A stretch of 17,629 bases of DNA from Dehalococcoidia bacterium. Its GTDB lineage: Bacteria; Chloroflexota; Dehalococcoidia; DSTF01; JALHUB01. The position numbers were made by a program, and so were the translations under genes. The number at the start of each line of letters is the position of its first letter. Position 1 is the first letter of the stretch. Positions 1-5,646 of the stretch are shown one piece after another. The stretch is taken from positions 1-17,629 of the forward strand of contig JALHUB010000183.1 of assembly GCA_022865685.1 (NCBI GenBank). The letters run 5' to 3'. Below the pieces are notes generated by a model. That model saw only the letters and a program-made list of their open reading frames with translations. It ran no database searches and was not told the DNA's origin.

Positions 1-465
1 CACTATCCCGCCGTCGAAGGCCTGCGACGCGCCGCCCGCGACAACCACGCGCGCCACAACGGGGACTACTTCGACGACCTCTACCGCGCCCACGCCGCCG
101 TCGGCTGCGCCTTCGAGAAGGACGGCGTGCGCGTCCTGGCGAACCTGGCGCCGGTCAAGGAGCACGAGGTCCTGCTGATGGCGCCGCAGCTCAGCGACTC
201 GCTGAAGGACCGCACCTACGAGACGCTGGCCTGTCTGCGCGACCGCCTGGGCGTCGCTTCGTTCAACCTCGCGCTCTACCTGCCGCCGATCGCGCCCGTC
301 GAGGAGGATTGGCGCAGCTTCCCGGCCATCGTCCACATCGTCGACCGCGGCGACCTCGCTGCCCGCACCAGCGACATCGGCGCCATGGAGCTGTACGCCG
401 CCAGCGTCATCGCCGGCGACCCCTTGCAACTGGCGCGTCTGCTGCGGGATACTCTTTGCGCATAA
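1..465 (+). CDS. Conserved protein of unknown function, C-terminal part (5' end outside window)
   Basis: The frame is open from base 1 to a TAA at 463-465, giving the last 154 residues of a longer protein. The visible part reads as a soluble globular domain, with a conserved-looking stretch LANLAPVKEHEVLLMAP and, near the end, VDRGDLAARTSDIGAMELY. There is no membrane segment or signal. The frame begins HYPAVEGLRRAARDNHARHN and runs on without a start that would make a sensible N-terminus, so the true start lies upstream of the window. A remote resemblance to HIT/galactose-1-phosphate uridylyltransferase-like proteins is possible (inference, low certainty), but I see no HxHxH catalytic motif in this part. 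The stop is 23 nt before the start of the glycosyltransferase gene, so the two are probably co-transcribed and may act in the same sugar or lipid-sugar pathway. Confidence 0.8.
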   Translation, partial: HYPAVEGLRRAARDNHARHNGDYFDDLYRAHAAVGCAFEKDGVRVLANLAPVKEHEVLLMAPQLSDSLKDRTYETLACLRDRLGVASFNLALYLPPIAPVEEDWRSFPAIVHIVDRGDLAARTSDIGAMELYAASVIAGDPLQLARLLRDTLCA

Positions 466-488
466 GTCCGCGCGAAGGAGACGACGAC

Positions 489-1214
489 ATGGCGAGCGTC
501 GACGTGGTCATCCCCGTCTACAACGAAGAGCACGTGCTGGCAGATAGCGTCGCGACCCTGCGCGACTTCCTCCGCGACAACCTGCCGCACACCTGGCGCA
601 TCGTCGTCGCCGACAACGCCTCGACCGACGGCACGCTGGCGGTGGCTCAGCGCCTGGCGGAGGAGAACAACGACGTCATCCCGTTCCACATCCCGCAGAA
701 GGGACGGGGCCGCGCCCTCCGTGCGACGTGGCTCGCCAGCGAAGCCGACATCCTCACCTACATGGACGTCGACCTCTCCACCGACATCGCCTTCTTCCCA
801 GCCCTCGTCGCCGCGATCAGCGACGAGGGCTACGACGTCGCCATCGGCTCACGACTGAAGAAGGGTGCCAAAACGACGCGCTCCTTCCGCCGCGAGCTCA
901 CCTCGCGCGTCTACAACGTAATGATCAAGGCCGCCTTCTTCACGCGCTTCCAGGACGCCCAGTGCGGCTTCAAAGCGATCAGCCGTCAGGCGGCGCACGA
1001 GATCATCCCGCTGATCAAGAACGAGGAGTGGTTCTTCGACACGGAGCTGCTGATCCTGGCGGAGAAGGGCGGCTATCGCGTCAAGGAGATCCCCGTCCGC
1101 TGGCGGGAAGACCCGGACACGCGCGTCAACATCCGCAAGACCGCGATGGAGGACATCCGCGGCCTGACCCGCATGCGCTTCACCCGCATCCCCAAGAAGC
1201 CGCCTCGGGGCTAG
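489..1214 (+). CDS. GT2-family glycosyltransferase, polyprenyl/dolichyl-phosphate glycosyltransferase type
   Basis: A 241-aa protein. The start is ATG 489, preceded by AAGGAG at 475-480 with 8 nt spacing; an open frame further upstream overlaps the previous gene and is unlikely to be used. The GT-A fold hallmarks are present: the N-terminal nucleotide-sugar strand VDVVIPVYNEE (residues 4-14), VVADNASTDGT, the metal-binding DxD in YMDVDLSTD (about residues 93-101), and the acceptor-side block DAQCGFKAI followed by WFFDTELLILAEKGGYRVKE. This last pattern is characteristic of the dolichyl-phosphate beta-glucosyltransferase (ALG5)-like branch of GT2. The family transfers a hexose from a nucleotide sugar to a polyprenyl phosphate at the cytoplasmic face of the membrane. 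There is no C-terminal transmembrane pair, so the protein is soluble or peripheral. The sugar and lipid cannot be read from sequence. Confidence 0.93.
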   Translation: MASVDVVIPVYNEEHVLADSVATLRDFLRDNLPHTWRIVVADNASTDGTLAVAQRLAEENNDVIPFHIPQKGRGRALRATWLASEADILTYMDVDLSTDIAFFPALVAAISDEGYDVAIGSRLKKGAKTTRSFRRELTSRVYNVMIKAAFFTRFQDAQCGFKAISRQAAHEIIPLIKNEEWFFDTELLILAEKGGYRVKEIPVRWREDPDTRVNIRKTAMEDIRGLTRMRFTRIPKKPPRG

Positions 1215-1362
1215 CATCCCGTAGGCCGGGCATCTTGCCCAGCGACAGCCTGGGGAGCAGTCCGAAAGTACCAACGAAAGTTGGTGCACTTGAACCTTCA
1301 CGCTCCACGCCAGCCGCGTGATAATCCTCTCGGAAGCGGACAACAATGGGAGGAGACCGAAG
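1215..1362 (+). other. Intergenic region with palindrome and GNRA hairpin upstream of lipoprotein gene
   Basis: This non-coding stretch follows the glycosyltransferase stop. It contains GTAGGCCGGGCATCTTGCCC at 1221-1240, in which GGGCA and TGCCC pair around TCT; it resembles a degenerate member of the palindrome family at 2432-2458, 4096-4121 and 11790-11815. A second hairpin at 1268-1287 has an 8-bp stem (GTACCAAC / GTTGGTGC, one G-T pair) closed by a GAAA tetraloop. Neither is followed by a T-tract. A candidate promoter follows and is listed separately. Confidence 0.6.
1297..1325 (+). promoter_or_regulatory. Predicted sigma-70-type promoter for the lipoprotein gene
   Basis: TTCACG at 1297-1302 (4 of 6 matches to TTGACA), a 17-nt spacer, then GATAAT at 1320-1325 (5 of 6 matches to TATAAT). 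Transcription would begin near 1332, leaving a leader of about 30 nt that contains the GGGAGGAG ribosome binding site at 1348-1355. This is prediction from sequence only. Confidence 0.5.
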
Positions 1363-2085
1363 ATGCGATTGCTGACAGCCACAAGGTTAGTCTTGTTTCC
1401 CCTGCTCGCCGCAATTGCCTCGATCCTACTTGTCTCGTGCGGGAGCGGAGCGCGCGACGAAGGCCCCGCCCCGACGCTCGACCAGGTCCATGAGCGGATG
1501 AAGGTATCGTCCACCCGCGAGGGGTACATTCTCCATAACACATCTGTCATTAGGGGAGAAGGTGACGAGGGGAGCTACAACGCAGCGATAGAGATCTGGC
1601 TCGACGTGCAACACGACTTGGGCAGGACGTCTTATCAAGACGCAGACGGCAATAGGATTCAGATTGTCGCGGGCAGTAGGTCATGGGATACAGACGCCCT
1701 CTCCGACCCAGAACCAGCTGAGGCGGAGCCGTGCTTTGGTAACGAGCATGCGCTGTGCCTCCTATGGGAGGGCGCGATGGGCGGCGGCCAACAATCGACC
1801 CCGGCCATATCGCGACACGATGGGCGGTTGGTGGTAGACCTCCCTTTCCAGAGCGAGTTCGCCCTGCTTGATGTGGCGTTTCAGATCGAAGGACACTTAT
1901 ACTTGGATCAAAGCACCTTCCTCCCCGTGTCTGGAGCTTTTGAATTTGCGGGCGAATCCGGAGGTACGCCCACGGCGGCTAGCTTCGTGGTAGAGTTTGG
2001 CGAGTACGACTTCCTGCCGTCGGGGAGCCTGCCAGATGACTTGTTCGATCCCAAATCAATAGGTTTTGTCACGCCTGCTTCGTAA
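1363..2085 (+). CDS. Putative lipoprotein of unknown function
   Basis: A 240-aa protein starting at ATG 1363, with GGGAGGAG at 1348-1355 as ribosome binding site. The N-terminus is a lipoprotein signal: basic residues (R2, R8), a hydrophobic core LVLFPLLAAIASILLVSC, and a lipobox LVSC with the acylated cysteine at residue 26. The mature part is acidic and soluble, with alternating beta-rich stretches (YNAAIEIWLDVQHDLGRTSY, FQIEGHLYLDQSTFLPVSGA). That pattern is reminiscent of the LolA/LppX-like fold used for carrying lipids, but this is only suggested by the strand pattern and length. Two cysteines in EPCFGNEHALCLLW (about residues 125-134) may form a disulfide outside the membrane. The gene uses AGG, ATA, TCT and TTG codons more freely and is visibly less GC-rich than its neighbours, which suggests later acquisition or relaxed selection. 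It has its own likely promoter and is probably monocistronic. Confidence 0.85.
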   Translation: MRLLTATRLVLFPLLAAIASILLVSCGSGARDEGPAPTLDQVHERMKVSSTREGYILHNTSVIRGEGDEGSYNAAIEIWLDVQHDLGRTSYQDADGNRIQIVAGSRSWDTDALSDPEPAEAEPCFGNEHALCLLWEGAMGGGQQSTPAISRHDGRLVVDLPFQSEFALLDVAFQIEGHLYLDQSTFLPVSGAFEFAGESGGTPTAASFVVEFGEYDFLPSGSLPDDLFDPKSIGFVTPAS

Positions 2086-2087
2086 TG

Positions 2088-2117
2088 TTGACCGCTTAAC
2101 CGGACCGGCGATACACT
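2088..2117 (+). promoter_or_regulatory. Possible promoter for the desulforedoxin-like gene pair
   Basis: TTGACC at 2088-2093 (5 of 6 matches to the -35 consensus) is followed after 18 nt by TACACT at 2112-2117 (4 of 6 matches to TATAAT). The predicted start near 2124 would leave a very short leader ahead of ATG 2136. Moderate support only. Confidence 0.35.
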
Positions 2118-2135
2118 TTAACCGGGTGACATGCC

Positions 2136-2252
2136 ATGGCAAACCAGGTAGGAAAACGATACTTCTGCACCAAGTGCGGCTCTGAGTTCATCGTCACCAA
2201 GCCGGGCCAGGGCCAGCTCATCTGCTGCGGCCAGCCCATGCAGCAGAAGTGA
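2136..2252 (+). CDS. Desulforedoxin-like metal-binding miniprotein (first copy)
   Basis: A 38-aa protein, MANQVGKRYFCTKCGSEFIV and onward, starting at ATG 2136 and ending TGA 2250-2252. Its four cysteines are C11, C14, C30 and C31, that is C-x2-C-x15-C-C. This is the spacing of desulforedoxin and of the N-terminal domain of desulfoferrodoxin, which bind one iron (or zinc) through four cysteines and dimerise. The glycine-rich turn PGQGQL before CCGQPM also matches that family. A GGGTGA at 2124-2129 could serve as ribosome binding site. The gene stands 19 nt before a close paralogue. The likely role is a small electron carrier or metal-binding partner, for example linked to superoxide reductase chemistry; no superoxide reductase domain is encoded nearby, so the partner is unknown. 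Confidence 0.82.
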   Translation: MANQVGKRYFCTKCGSEFIVTKPGQGQLICCGQPMQQK

Positions 2253-2271
2253 CGACATAGGGGGTGACAGG

Positions 2272-2415
2272 ATGGCTAACCAGCTCGGTAAGCGATTCCA
2301 GTGCGAGAAGTGCGCCACGGAAATCCTCTGCATCAAGCCCGGCGACGGTGACGTCGAATGCTGCAGCCAGCCGATGAAGCTGATGCAGCCCAAAGTCCTT
2401 CCCTCCGCCGACTAA
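2272..2415 (+). CDS. Desulforedoxin-like metal-binding miniprotein (second copy)
   Basis: A 47-aa protein from ATG 2272 to TAA 2413-2415, beginning MANQLGKRFQCEKCATEILC. The metal ligands C11, C14, C30 and C31 keep exactly the spacing of the first copy, and the first eight residues differ at one position, so the two arose by tandem duplication. Differences are informative: an extra cysteine at residue 20, CCSQPM in place of CCGQPM, a more acidic turn (PGDGDVE), and a nine-residue C-terminal extension (QPKVLPSAD). GGGGGTGA at 2260-2267 is a fair ribosome binding site. The family forms homodimers, so a heterodimer of the two products is conceivable (inference). Function beyond metal binding is not established. 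Confidence 0.82.
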   Translation: MANQLGKRFQCEKCATEILCIKPGDGDVECCSQPMKLMQPKVLPSAD

Positions 2416-2431
2416 CACGGCCTGGCCACCT

Positions 2432-2458
2432 GTAGGGTCGGGGCTCTGTACCCGACCC
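2432..2458. repeat. Dispersed intergenic palindrome, copy 1
   Basis: GTAGGGTCGGGGCTCTGTAC plus CCGACCC: an 8-bp perfect stem (GGGTCGGG at 2435-2442 with CCCGACCC at 2451-2458) around an 8-nt loop. It lies just after the second desulforedoxin-like gene. It is not followed by a T-tract, so it is not a classical intrinsic terminator. The same GTAGGG(T/G)CGGG...CCCG(A/C)CC pattern recurs at 4096-4121 and 11790-11815, with a degenerate relative at 1221-1240. Confidence 0.75.
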
Positions 2459-2528
2459 GTTACCACTCCCCGTGACTTATCCTCTTGTGCTCGACCTGAC
2501 TCTGTCGACGGCCCGCACGCCCGCCTGC

Positions 2529-2534
2529 TAAGAT
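2529..2534 (+). promoter_or_regulatory. Possible -10 element for a leaderless amidohydrolase transcript
   Basis: TAAGAT (4 of 6 matches to TATAAT) ends 9 nt before ATG 2544, which would give a transcript beginning at or next to the start codon. No good -35 hexamer is seen at the usual distance. Weak support. Confidence 0.25.
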
Positions 2535-2543
2535 CGACCCTGC

Positions 2544-4079
2544 ATGAAGACCATCTTCCACAACGCCAACGTCATCACCATGGACGACGCCCGCCCACGC
2601 GCCGAGGCCGTCGCCGTCGAAAACGGGCGCATCACCGCCCTCGGCTCCGACGCCGACATCCTCGCCCTCAAAAGCGGCGCCTCCCTCGTCGACTGCCGCG
2701 GCGGCGCCCTCCTGCCCGGATTCATCGACGCCCACATCCATCTGCTCGCCTACGCCGTCTCCCTCATCTCCGTCGACTGCTCACCCGCCGCTGTCTCGTC
2801 CATCGCCGACATCCAGCACGCGTTGCGTCGCAGGGCCGCGCAGACGCCCGCCGGTCGCTGGGTACGCGCAACCGGCTACGACGAGACCGCTCTCGCCGAG
2901 CGCCGCCATCCCACGCGCTGGGACCTCGACGCCGCGGTGCCCGACCATCCCGTGCGCCTCATACACCGCAGCGGCCACGCCTCCGTCCTCAACAGCCTGG
3001 CCCTCGCCCTTGCCGGCGTCGGCATCGCCACCGAAGAGCCGCCCGGCGGCTACATGGAGCGCGACCTCACGACCGGCGAGCCGGCCGGCCTCCTCATCGA
3101 GATGGACGCCCTGCTCGACGCCGCTATCCCGCGAATCGACGACGCCGAGCTGGCGCGGGCCGTGCATCAGGCAAGCGATAACCTTCTCTCCGAAGGCGTC
3201 ACCGCAGTCCAGGACGCCACCGCCACCAACGGGCCGGACGAGTGGCAGACGTTCCGGCGCCTCATCGTCGAGGGCCACCTGCGACTCCCCGTGACCGTCT
3301 TCGAGGGCTACGAGTCGCTCGGGAAGCTGCCGCGACAGGCGCTCGGCGGCCGCCTGCGGCGCGGCCCCGTCAAGATCGCCGTCAGCGAGCTCGGCGACGA
3401 GATCACCCCCGCCGAAGACGACCTGGGGGACATTGTCTGGCAGGCCCACCGTCGCGGCCGCCAGGTCGCCATTCATGCGATAGGCCAGCGTGCCGTCCAC
3501 GCCGCCGTCCGCGCCATTGAAGAGGCGTGGCGCCGGAAGCCGCGTCGCGACCATCGACATCGCATCGAGCACTGCGGCGTGTGCTCGCCCGACCTGGCGA
3601 AGAGAATCGGCGCGCTCGGCATCGCCGTCGTCAGCCAGCCGTCGTTTCTCTATCACAGCGGCGAGCGATACCTCGCGCAGGTTCCGCGCGAAGACCTGCC
3701 GCATCTCTACCCCTTCGGCGACCTGCTCCGCGCGGGGGTCCTCCTGGCTGCCGGCTCCGACGCGCCCGTAGTCCCGCCGCGACCGCTCCTCGGCATCCAG
3801 ACCGCCGTCACCCGCGCCGGCCGGCTCGGCGCCGTCCTCTCGCCGCAACATTCGCTGGACGTCGCGCAGGCGCTCCTCATGCACACCCGCGACGCTGCCT
3901 GGTCGGCCTTCCAGGACGACGAACGCGGCAGCATCGAGCCCGGCAAGCGCGCCGACTTCGTCCTCCTCTCGAACGACCCTGCGTCGGTGCCGCCGGACGA
4001 GATCGCCGACCTCGACGTGGAGATGACCGTCGTCGCCGGCCAAATCGCCTGGCCGCCGTCCTCCCGCCGTTCCACGTGA
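2544..4079 (+). CDS. YtcJ-type metal-dependent amidohydrolase
   Basis: A 511-aa protein of the amidohydrolase superfamily, YtcJ/COG1574 group, which hydrolyses C-N bonds of small amides or formamides; substrates of most members are unknown. The N-terminal beta-sandwich strand (NANVITMDDARPRAEAVAVE) and C-terminal strand (GSIEPGKRADFVLLSNDP) flank a TIM barrel. Visible metal-site residues are H64 and H66 (GFIDAHIHL), K277 (GPVKI), H311 (AIHAIGQRAV), H343 (RIEHC) and D406 (GSDAPV). After the lysine, the usual acidic D-G-S segment of YtcJ proteins is replaced by SELGDE, so the substrate pocket may differ. No signal peptide, so cytoplasmic. No clear Shine-Dalgarno precedes ATG 2544, but TAAGAT at 2529-2534 would place transcription at or very near the start codon, so a leaderless mRNA is possible. 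It is probably a single-gene unit. Confidence 0.92.
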   Translation: MKTIFHNANVITMDDARPRAEAVAVENGRITALGSDADILALKSGASLVDCRGGALLPGFIDAHIHLLAYAVSLISVDCSPAAVSSIADIQHALRRRAAQTPAGRWVRATGYDETALAERRHPTRWDLDAAVPDHPVRLIHRSGHASVLNSLALALAGVGIATEEPPGGYMERDLTTGEPAGLLIEMDALLDAAIPRIDDAELARAVHQASDNLLSEGVTAVQDATATNGPDEWQTFRRLIVEGHLRLPVTVFEGYESLGKLPRQALGGRLRRGPVKIAVSELGDEITPAEDDLGDIVWQAHRRGRQVAIHAIGQRAVHAAVRAIEEAWRRKPRRDHRHRIEHCGVCSPDLAKRIGALGIAVVSQPSFLYHSGERYLAQVPREDLPHLYPFGDLLRAGVLLAAGSDAPVVPPRPLLGIQTAVTRAGRLGAVLSPQHSLDVAQALLMHTRDAAWSAFQDDERGSIEPGKRADFVLLSNDPASVPPDEIADLDVEMTVVAGQIAWPPSSRRST

Positions 4080-4095
4080 CCTTGACCCCGCCGGT

Positions 4096-4121
4096 GTAGG
4101 GGCGGGCCCCTGTGCCCGCCC
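4096..4121. repeat. Dispersed intergenic palindrome, copy 2
   Basis: A perfect 8-bp stem, GGGCGGGC (4100-4107) with GCCCGCCC (4114-4121), around CCCTGT, preceded by GTAGG. It lies 20 nt after the amidohydrolase stop and has the same architecture as the copies at 2432-2458 and 11790-11815. There is no T-tract. Confidence 0.75.
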
Positions 4122-4133
4122 ACATATAGGGAG

Positions 4134-4179
4134 AACCAGACGAACGCCGAGGCTTTCCAGCCTCGGCGTTCGTCTGGTT
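4134..4179. terminator. Perfect 21-bp inverted repeat, probable factor-independent-like terminator or cruciform
   Basis: Left arm 4134-4154 and right arm 4159-4179 are exact reverse complements over 21 bp, with a TTCC loop at 4155-4158; the centre reads GAGGCTTTCCAGCCTC. It is by far the strongest hairpin in the window. No run of T follows the right arm. Instead its last two bases are the first two bases of the -35 hexamer of the rpsU promoter. It may end transcription from the amidohydrolase and insulate rpsU, or act as a binding site or cruciform next to the promoter. Confidence 0.65.
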
Positions 4180-4206
4180 GACAGCGTATCTGCCCCTGAA
4201 TATAAT
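4178..4206 (+). promoter_or_regulatory. Consensus sigma-70-type promoter for rpsU-yqeY
   Basis: TTGACA at 4178-4183, a 17-nt spacer, and TATAAT at 4201-4206: both hexamers and the spacing match the vegetative consensus exactly. Transcription should start near 4213, giving a leader of about 45 nt before the GTG start of rpsU at 4257. The -35 hexamer overlaps the end of the 21-bp inverted repeat by 2 bases. Confidence 0.88.
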
Positions 4207-4256
4207 CTCCTGCGTCGCCCCGTTCGTTATCCTGGGCAGCGACAGGGTCAACGACC

Positions 4257-4445
4257 GTGACCGAAGTAGTCGTCCATGACAACGAGAGCTTCGAAGCGGC
4301 GCTCCGTCGCTTCACGCGGAAGGTGCAGCAGTACGGCATCCTCTCCGAGGCGAAACGCCGCGAGCACTTCGAAAAGCCCAGCGTGAGGCGCAAGCGCAAG
4401 GCAGCCGCCAAGGCCCGCAGGAGCAGCCGCAGCCGCAGCCGCTAA
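4257..4445 (+). CDS. rpsU: 30S ribosomal protein bS21
   Basis: A 62-aa protein with the S21 signature: EVVVHDNESFEAALRRFTRKVQQYGILSEAKRREHFEKPSVRRKRK. S21 sits near the platform of the 30S subunit and assists mRNA binding at initiation. The start is GTG 4257, with AGGG at 4244-4247 about 9 nt upstream; an upstream ATG in frame is not available. The C-terminus is a very basic tail ending in Arg-Ser repeats (ARRSSRSRSR), which is common in this family. It is driven by a consensus promoter and followed 42 nt later by yqeY, a classic pairing. Confidence 0.95.
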   Translation: MTEVVVHDNESFEAALRRFTRKVQQYGILSEAKRREHFEKPSVRRKRKAAAKARRSSRSRSR

Positions 4446-4487
4446 CGCCTTCGCATCTCGGCCACTCCGAAATCAACTGGGGGGACC

Positions 4488-4940
4488 ATGTCGCTGAAAG
4501 ACCAGATTGCCTCCGACCTCAAGCAGGCCCTCAAAGAGGGCGATGACACCCGCAAGCGCACCGTCCGCCTCCTCATGTCCGCCGTCCACAACGCGGAGAT
4601 CGAAAAGGGAGCGGAGCTCGACGATGGCGGCGTCCTCGCCCTGATCGTCAAGCAGGTCAAGCAGCGCCACGACAGCGCCGAAGAGTTCCGTCGCGGCAAT
4701 CGTCAGGACCTCGTCGACAAGGAGGAGAGCGAAGCGGTCATCCTCCAGGCCTACCTGCCGCCCGCGATGTCGCGAGAGGAGATCGAGGCGGCGGCGCGAA
4801 AGGTGATCGCGGAGGTCGGCGCCCAAGGCCCGCGCGACATGGGCAAGGTCATGGGCCCGCTGACGGCACAGCTTCGCGGTCGCGCCGACGGCGCCGAGAT
4901 CAGCGCCGTCGTCCGCGAGCTCCTCGCCCAAATGTCGTAG
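4488..4940 (+). CDS. yqeY: GatB/YqeY domain-containing protein
   Basis: A 150-aa protein covering the whole YqeY family length. It has the family start (LKDQIASDLKQALKEGDDTRKRTVRLLMSAVHN), the middle block LIVKQVKQRHDSAEEFRRGNRQDLVDKEESEAVILQAYLP, and the C-terminal helical domain with RDMGKVMGPLTAQLRGRADGAEIS. The fold is shared with the tRNA-binding tail of GatB, a subunit of the Glu-tRNA(Gln)/Asp-tRNA(Asn) amidotransferase; the role of free-standing YqeY is not firmly known, though a tRNA-linked function is suspected. Only a G-run (4479-4485) close to ATG 4488 could act as ribosome binding site. It probably shares the rpsU transcript. Confidence 0.94.
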   Translation: MSLKDQIASDLKQALKEGDDTRKRTVRLLMSAVHNAEIEKGAELDDGGVLALIVKQVKQRHDSAEEFRRGNRQDLVDKEESEAVILQAYLPPAMSREEIEAAARKVIAEVGAQGPRDMGKVMGPLTAQLRGRADGAEISAVVRELLAQMS

Positions 4941-4985
4941 CGGTCGACCGACCGCGCGCTCGATTCGCCTCGCCGAACCTGACGC

Positions 4986-5015
4986 TTGACAGTGTTACGC
5001 CATATCACGTAAACT
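4986..5015 (+). promoter_or_regulatory. Predicted promoter of the str-S10-spc operon
   Basis: A perfect -35 hexamer TTGACA at 4986-4991, an 18-nt spacer, and TAAACT at 5010-5015 (4 of 6 matches to TATAAT). Transcription would start near 5022, giving a leader of about 180 nt before rpsL. It is the only good promoter-like sequence found before the ribosomal genes. Confidence 0.6.
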
Positions 5016-5021
5016 ACCCAT

Positions 5022-5201
5022 TTGGCGCTGAGTAACAGAACAGCCAGCCAATCAAAGGTCGAAAGACCCCAAATTGACTACGGTCGGCAATAGTGGAGCG
5101 CCCAGCGTGCTCCACGCTGTACTGGCTCAGAAACAGGCTTTCGGCCTTTTTGTTGTCTTGAGATCCACGGCGAAACGCAGATTCCCAGGAGGGGTCTACC
5201 C
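5022..5201 (+). promoter_or_regulatory. Candidate structured leader RNA of the str operon
   Basis: The interval between the predicted start of transcription and the rpsL GTG contains several structures. First, a GGTC-GAAA-GACC hairpin (5057-5068). Second, two mutually exclusive stems: GTGGAGC/GCTCCAC (5093-5099 with 5109-5115) and CAGCGTG/CACGCTG (5103-5109 with 5113-5119). Third, a short stem AGGC/GCCT (5135-5138 with 5144-5147), lengthened by three A-T pairs after one mismatch, that runs into TTTTTGTTGTCTT. The last resembles an intrinsic terminator. The arrangement suggests attenuation or binding by a ribosomal protein (S7 or S12 being candidates by analogy), but I recognise no known riboswitch or leader family. 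Confidence 0.5.
5135..5159 (+). terminator. Terminator-like hairpin within the rpsL leader (possible attenuator)
   Basis: AGGC-TTTCG-GCCT followed by T-rich TTTTGTTGTCTT. The core stem is only 4 bp, extended by three A-T pairs across a mismatch, so termination is probably partial. It lies about 45 nt before the rpsL start. Confidence 0.35.
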
Positions 5202-5627
5202 GTGCCCACGATAAACCAGTTGGTGCGCAACGGCAGGAAAAAGCTCATCAAGAAAACGAAGGCGCCTGCCCTGCGTTTCACGTATAACGCCCTGACGAAC
5301 CGGACAGAGCGCGGCAAGGGGTCGCCTCAGAAGCGCGGCGTCTGCACGCAGGTGAGGACGATGACGCCCAAGAAGCCCAACTCCGCGCTTCGCAAGATCG
5401 CCCGCATCCGGCTCACCAACGGCATCGAGGTGACAGCCTACATTCCCGGCGAAGGGCACAGCCTCCAGGAGCACTCTGTCGTCCTCATTCGCGGCGGACG
5501 CGTCAAGGACCTGCCCGGCGTGCGCTATCACGTCATTCGCGGCGCCCTCGATGCCCAGGGCGTCGACGGACGTAATCGCGGACGCAGCAAGTACGGGACG
5601 CGCAAACCTGGCGGCAAGACGCAATAG
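5202..5627 (+). CDS. rpsL: 30S ribosomal protein uS12
   Basis: A 141-aa protein starting at GTG 5202 (PTINQLVRNGRKK after the initiator), with AGGAGGGG at 5187-5194 as a strong ribosome binding site. The decoding-centre loops are intact: TPKKPNSALRK and GGRVKDLPGVRYH, including the lysines commonly mutated in streptomycin resistance and the aspartate that is beta-methylthiolated in some bacteria. Between KKTKAPAL and PQKRGVCT lies RFTYNALTNRTERGKGS, an insertion of about 14 residues relative to E. coli S12 that is also found in Gram-positive and Thermus S12. First gene of the str operon; S12 contacts the A-site codon-anticodon helix and EF-G/EF-Tu. Confidence 0.98.
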   Translation: MPTINQLVRNGRKKLIKKTKAPALRFTYNALTNRTERGKGSPQKRGVCTQVRTMTPKKPNSALRKIARIRLTNGIEVTAYIPGEGHSLQEHSVVLIRGGRVKDLPGVRYHVIRGALDAQGVDGRNRGRSKYGTRKPGGKTQ

Positions 5628-5646
5628 ATAGCGGAGAGAACGGAAC

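Noticed and set aside
2781..4043. A 420-codon minus-strand frame opposite the amidohydrolase
   Set aside because: Same cause: GC-rich third positions keep the antisense frame open. No ribosome binding site or family features.
4941..4950. CGGTCGACCG 10-bp palindrome after yqeY as operator
   Set aside because: Short GC-rich palindromes of this size are expected by chance in such DNA, and nothing else around supports a binding site.
5074..5094. TTGACT as a second promoter in the rpsL leader
   Set aside because: No -10-like hexamer at an acceptable distance; AATAGT is only 9 nt away.
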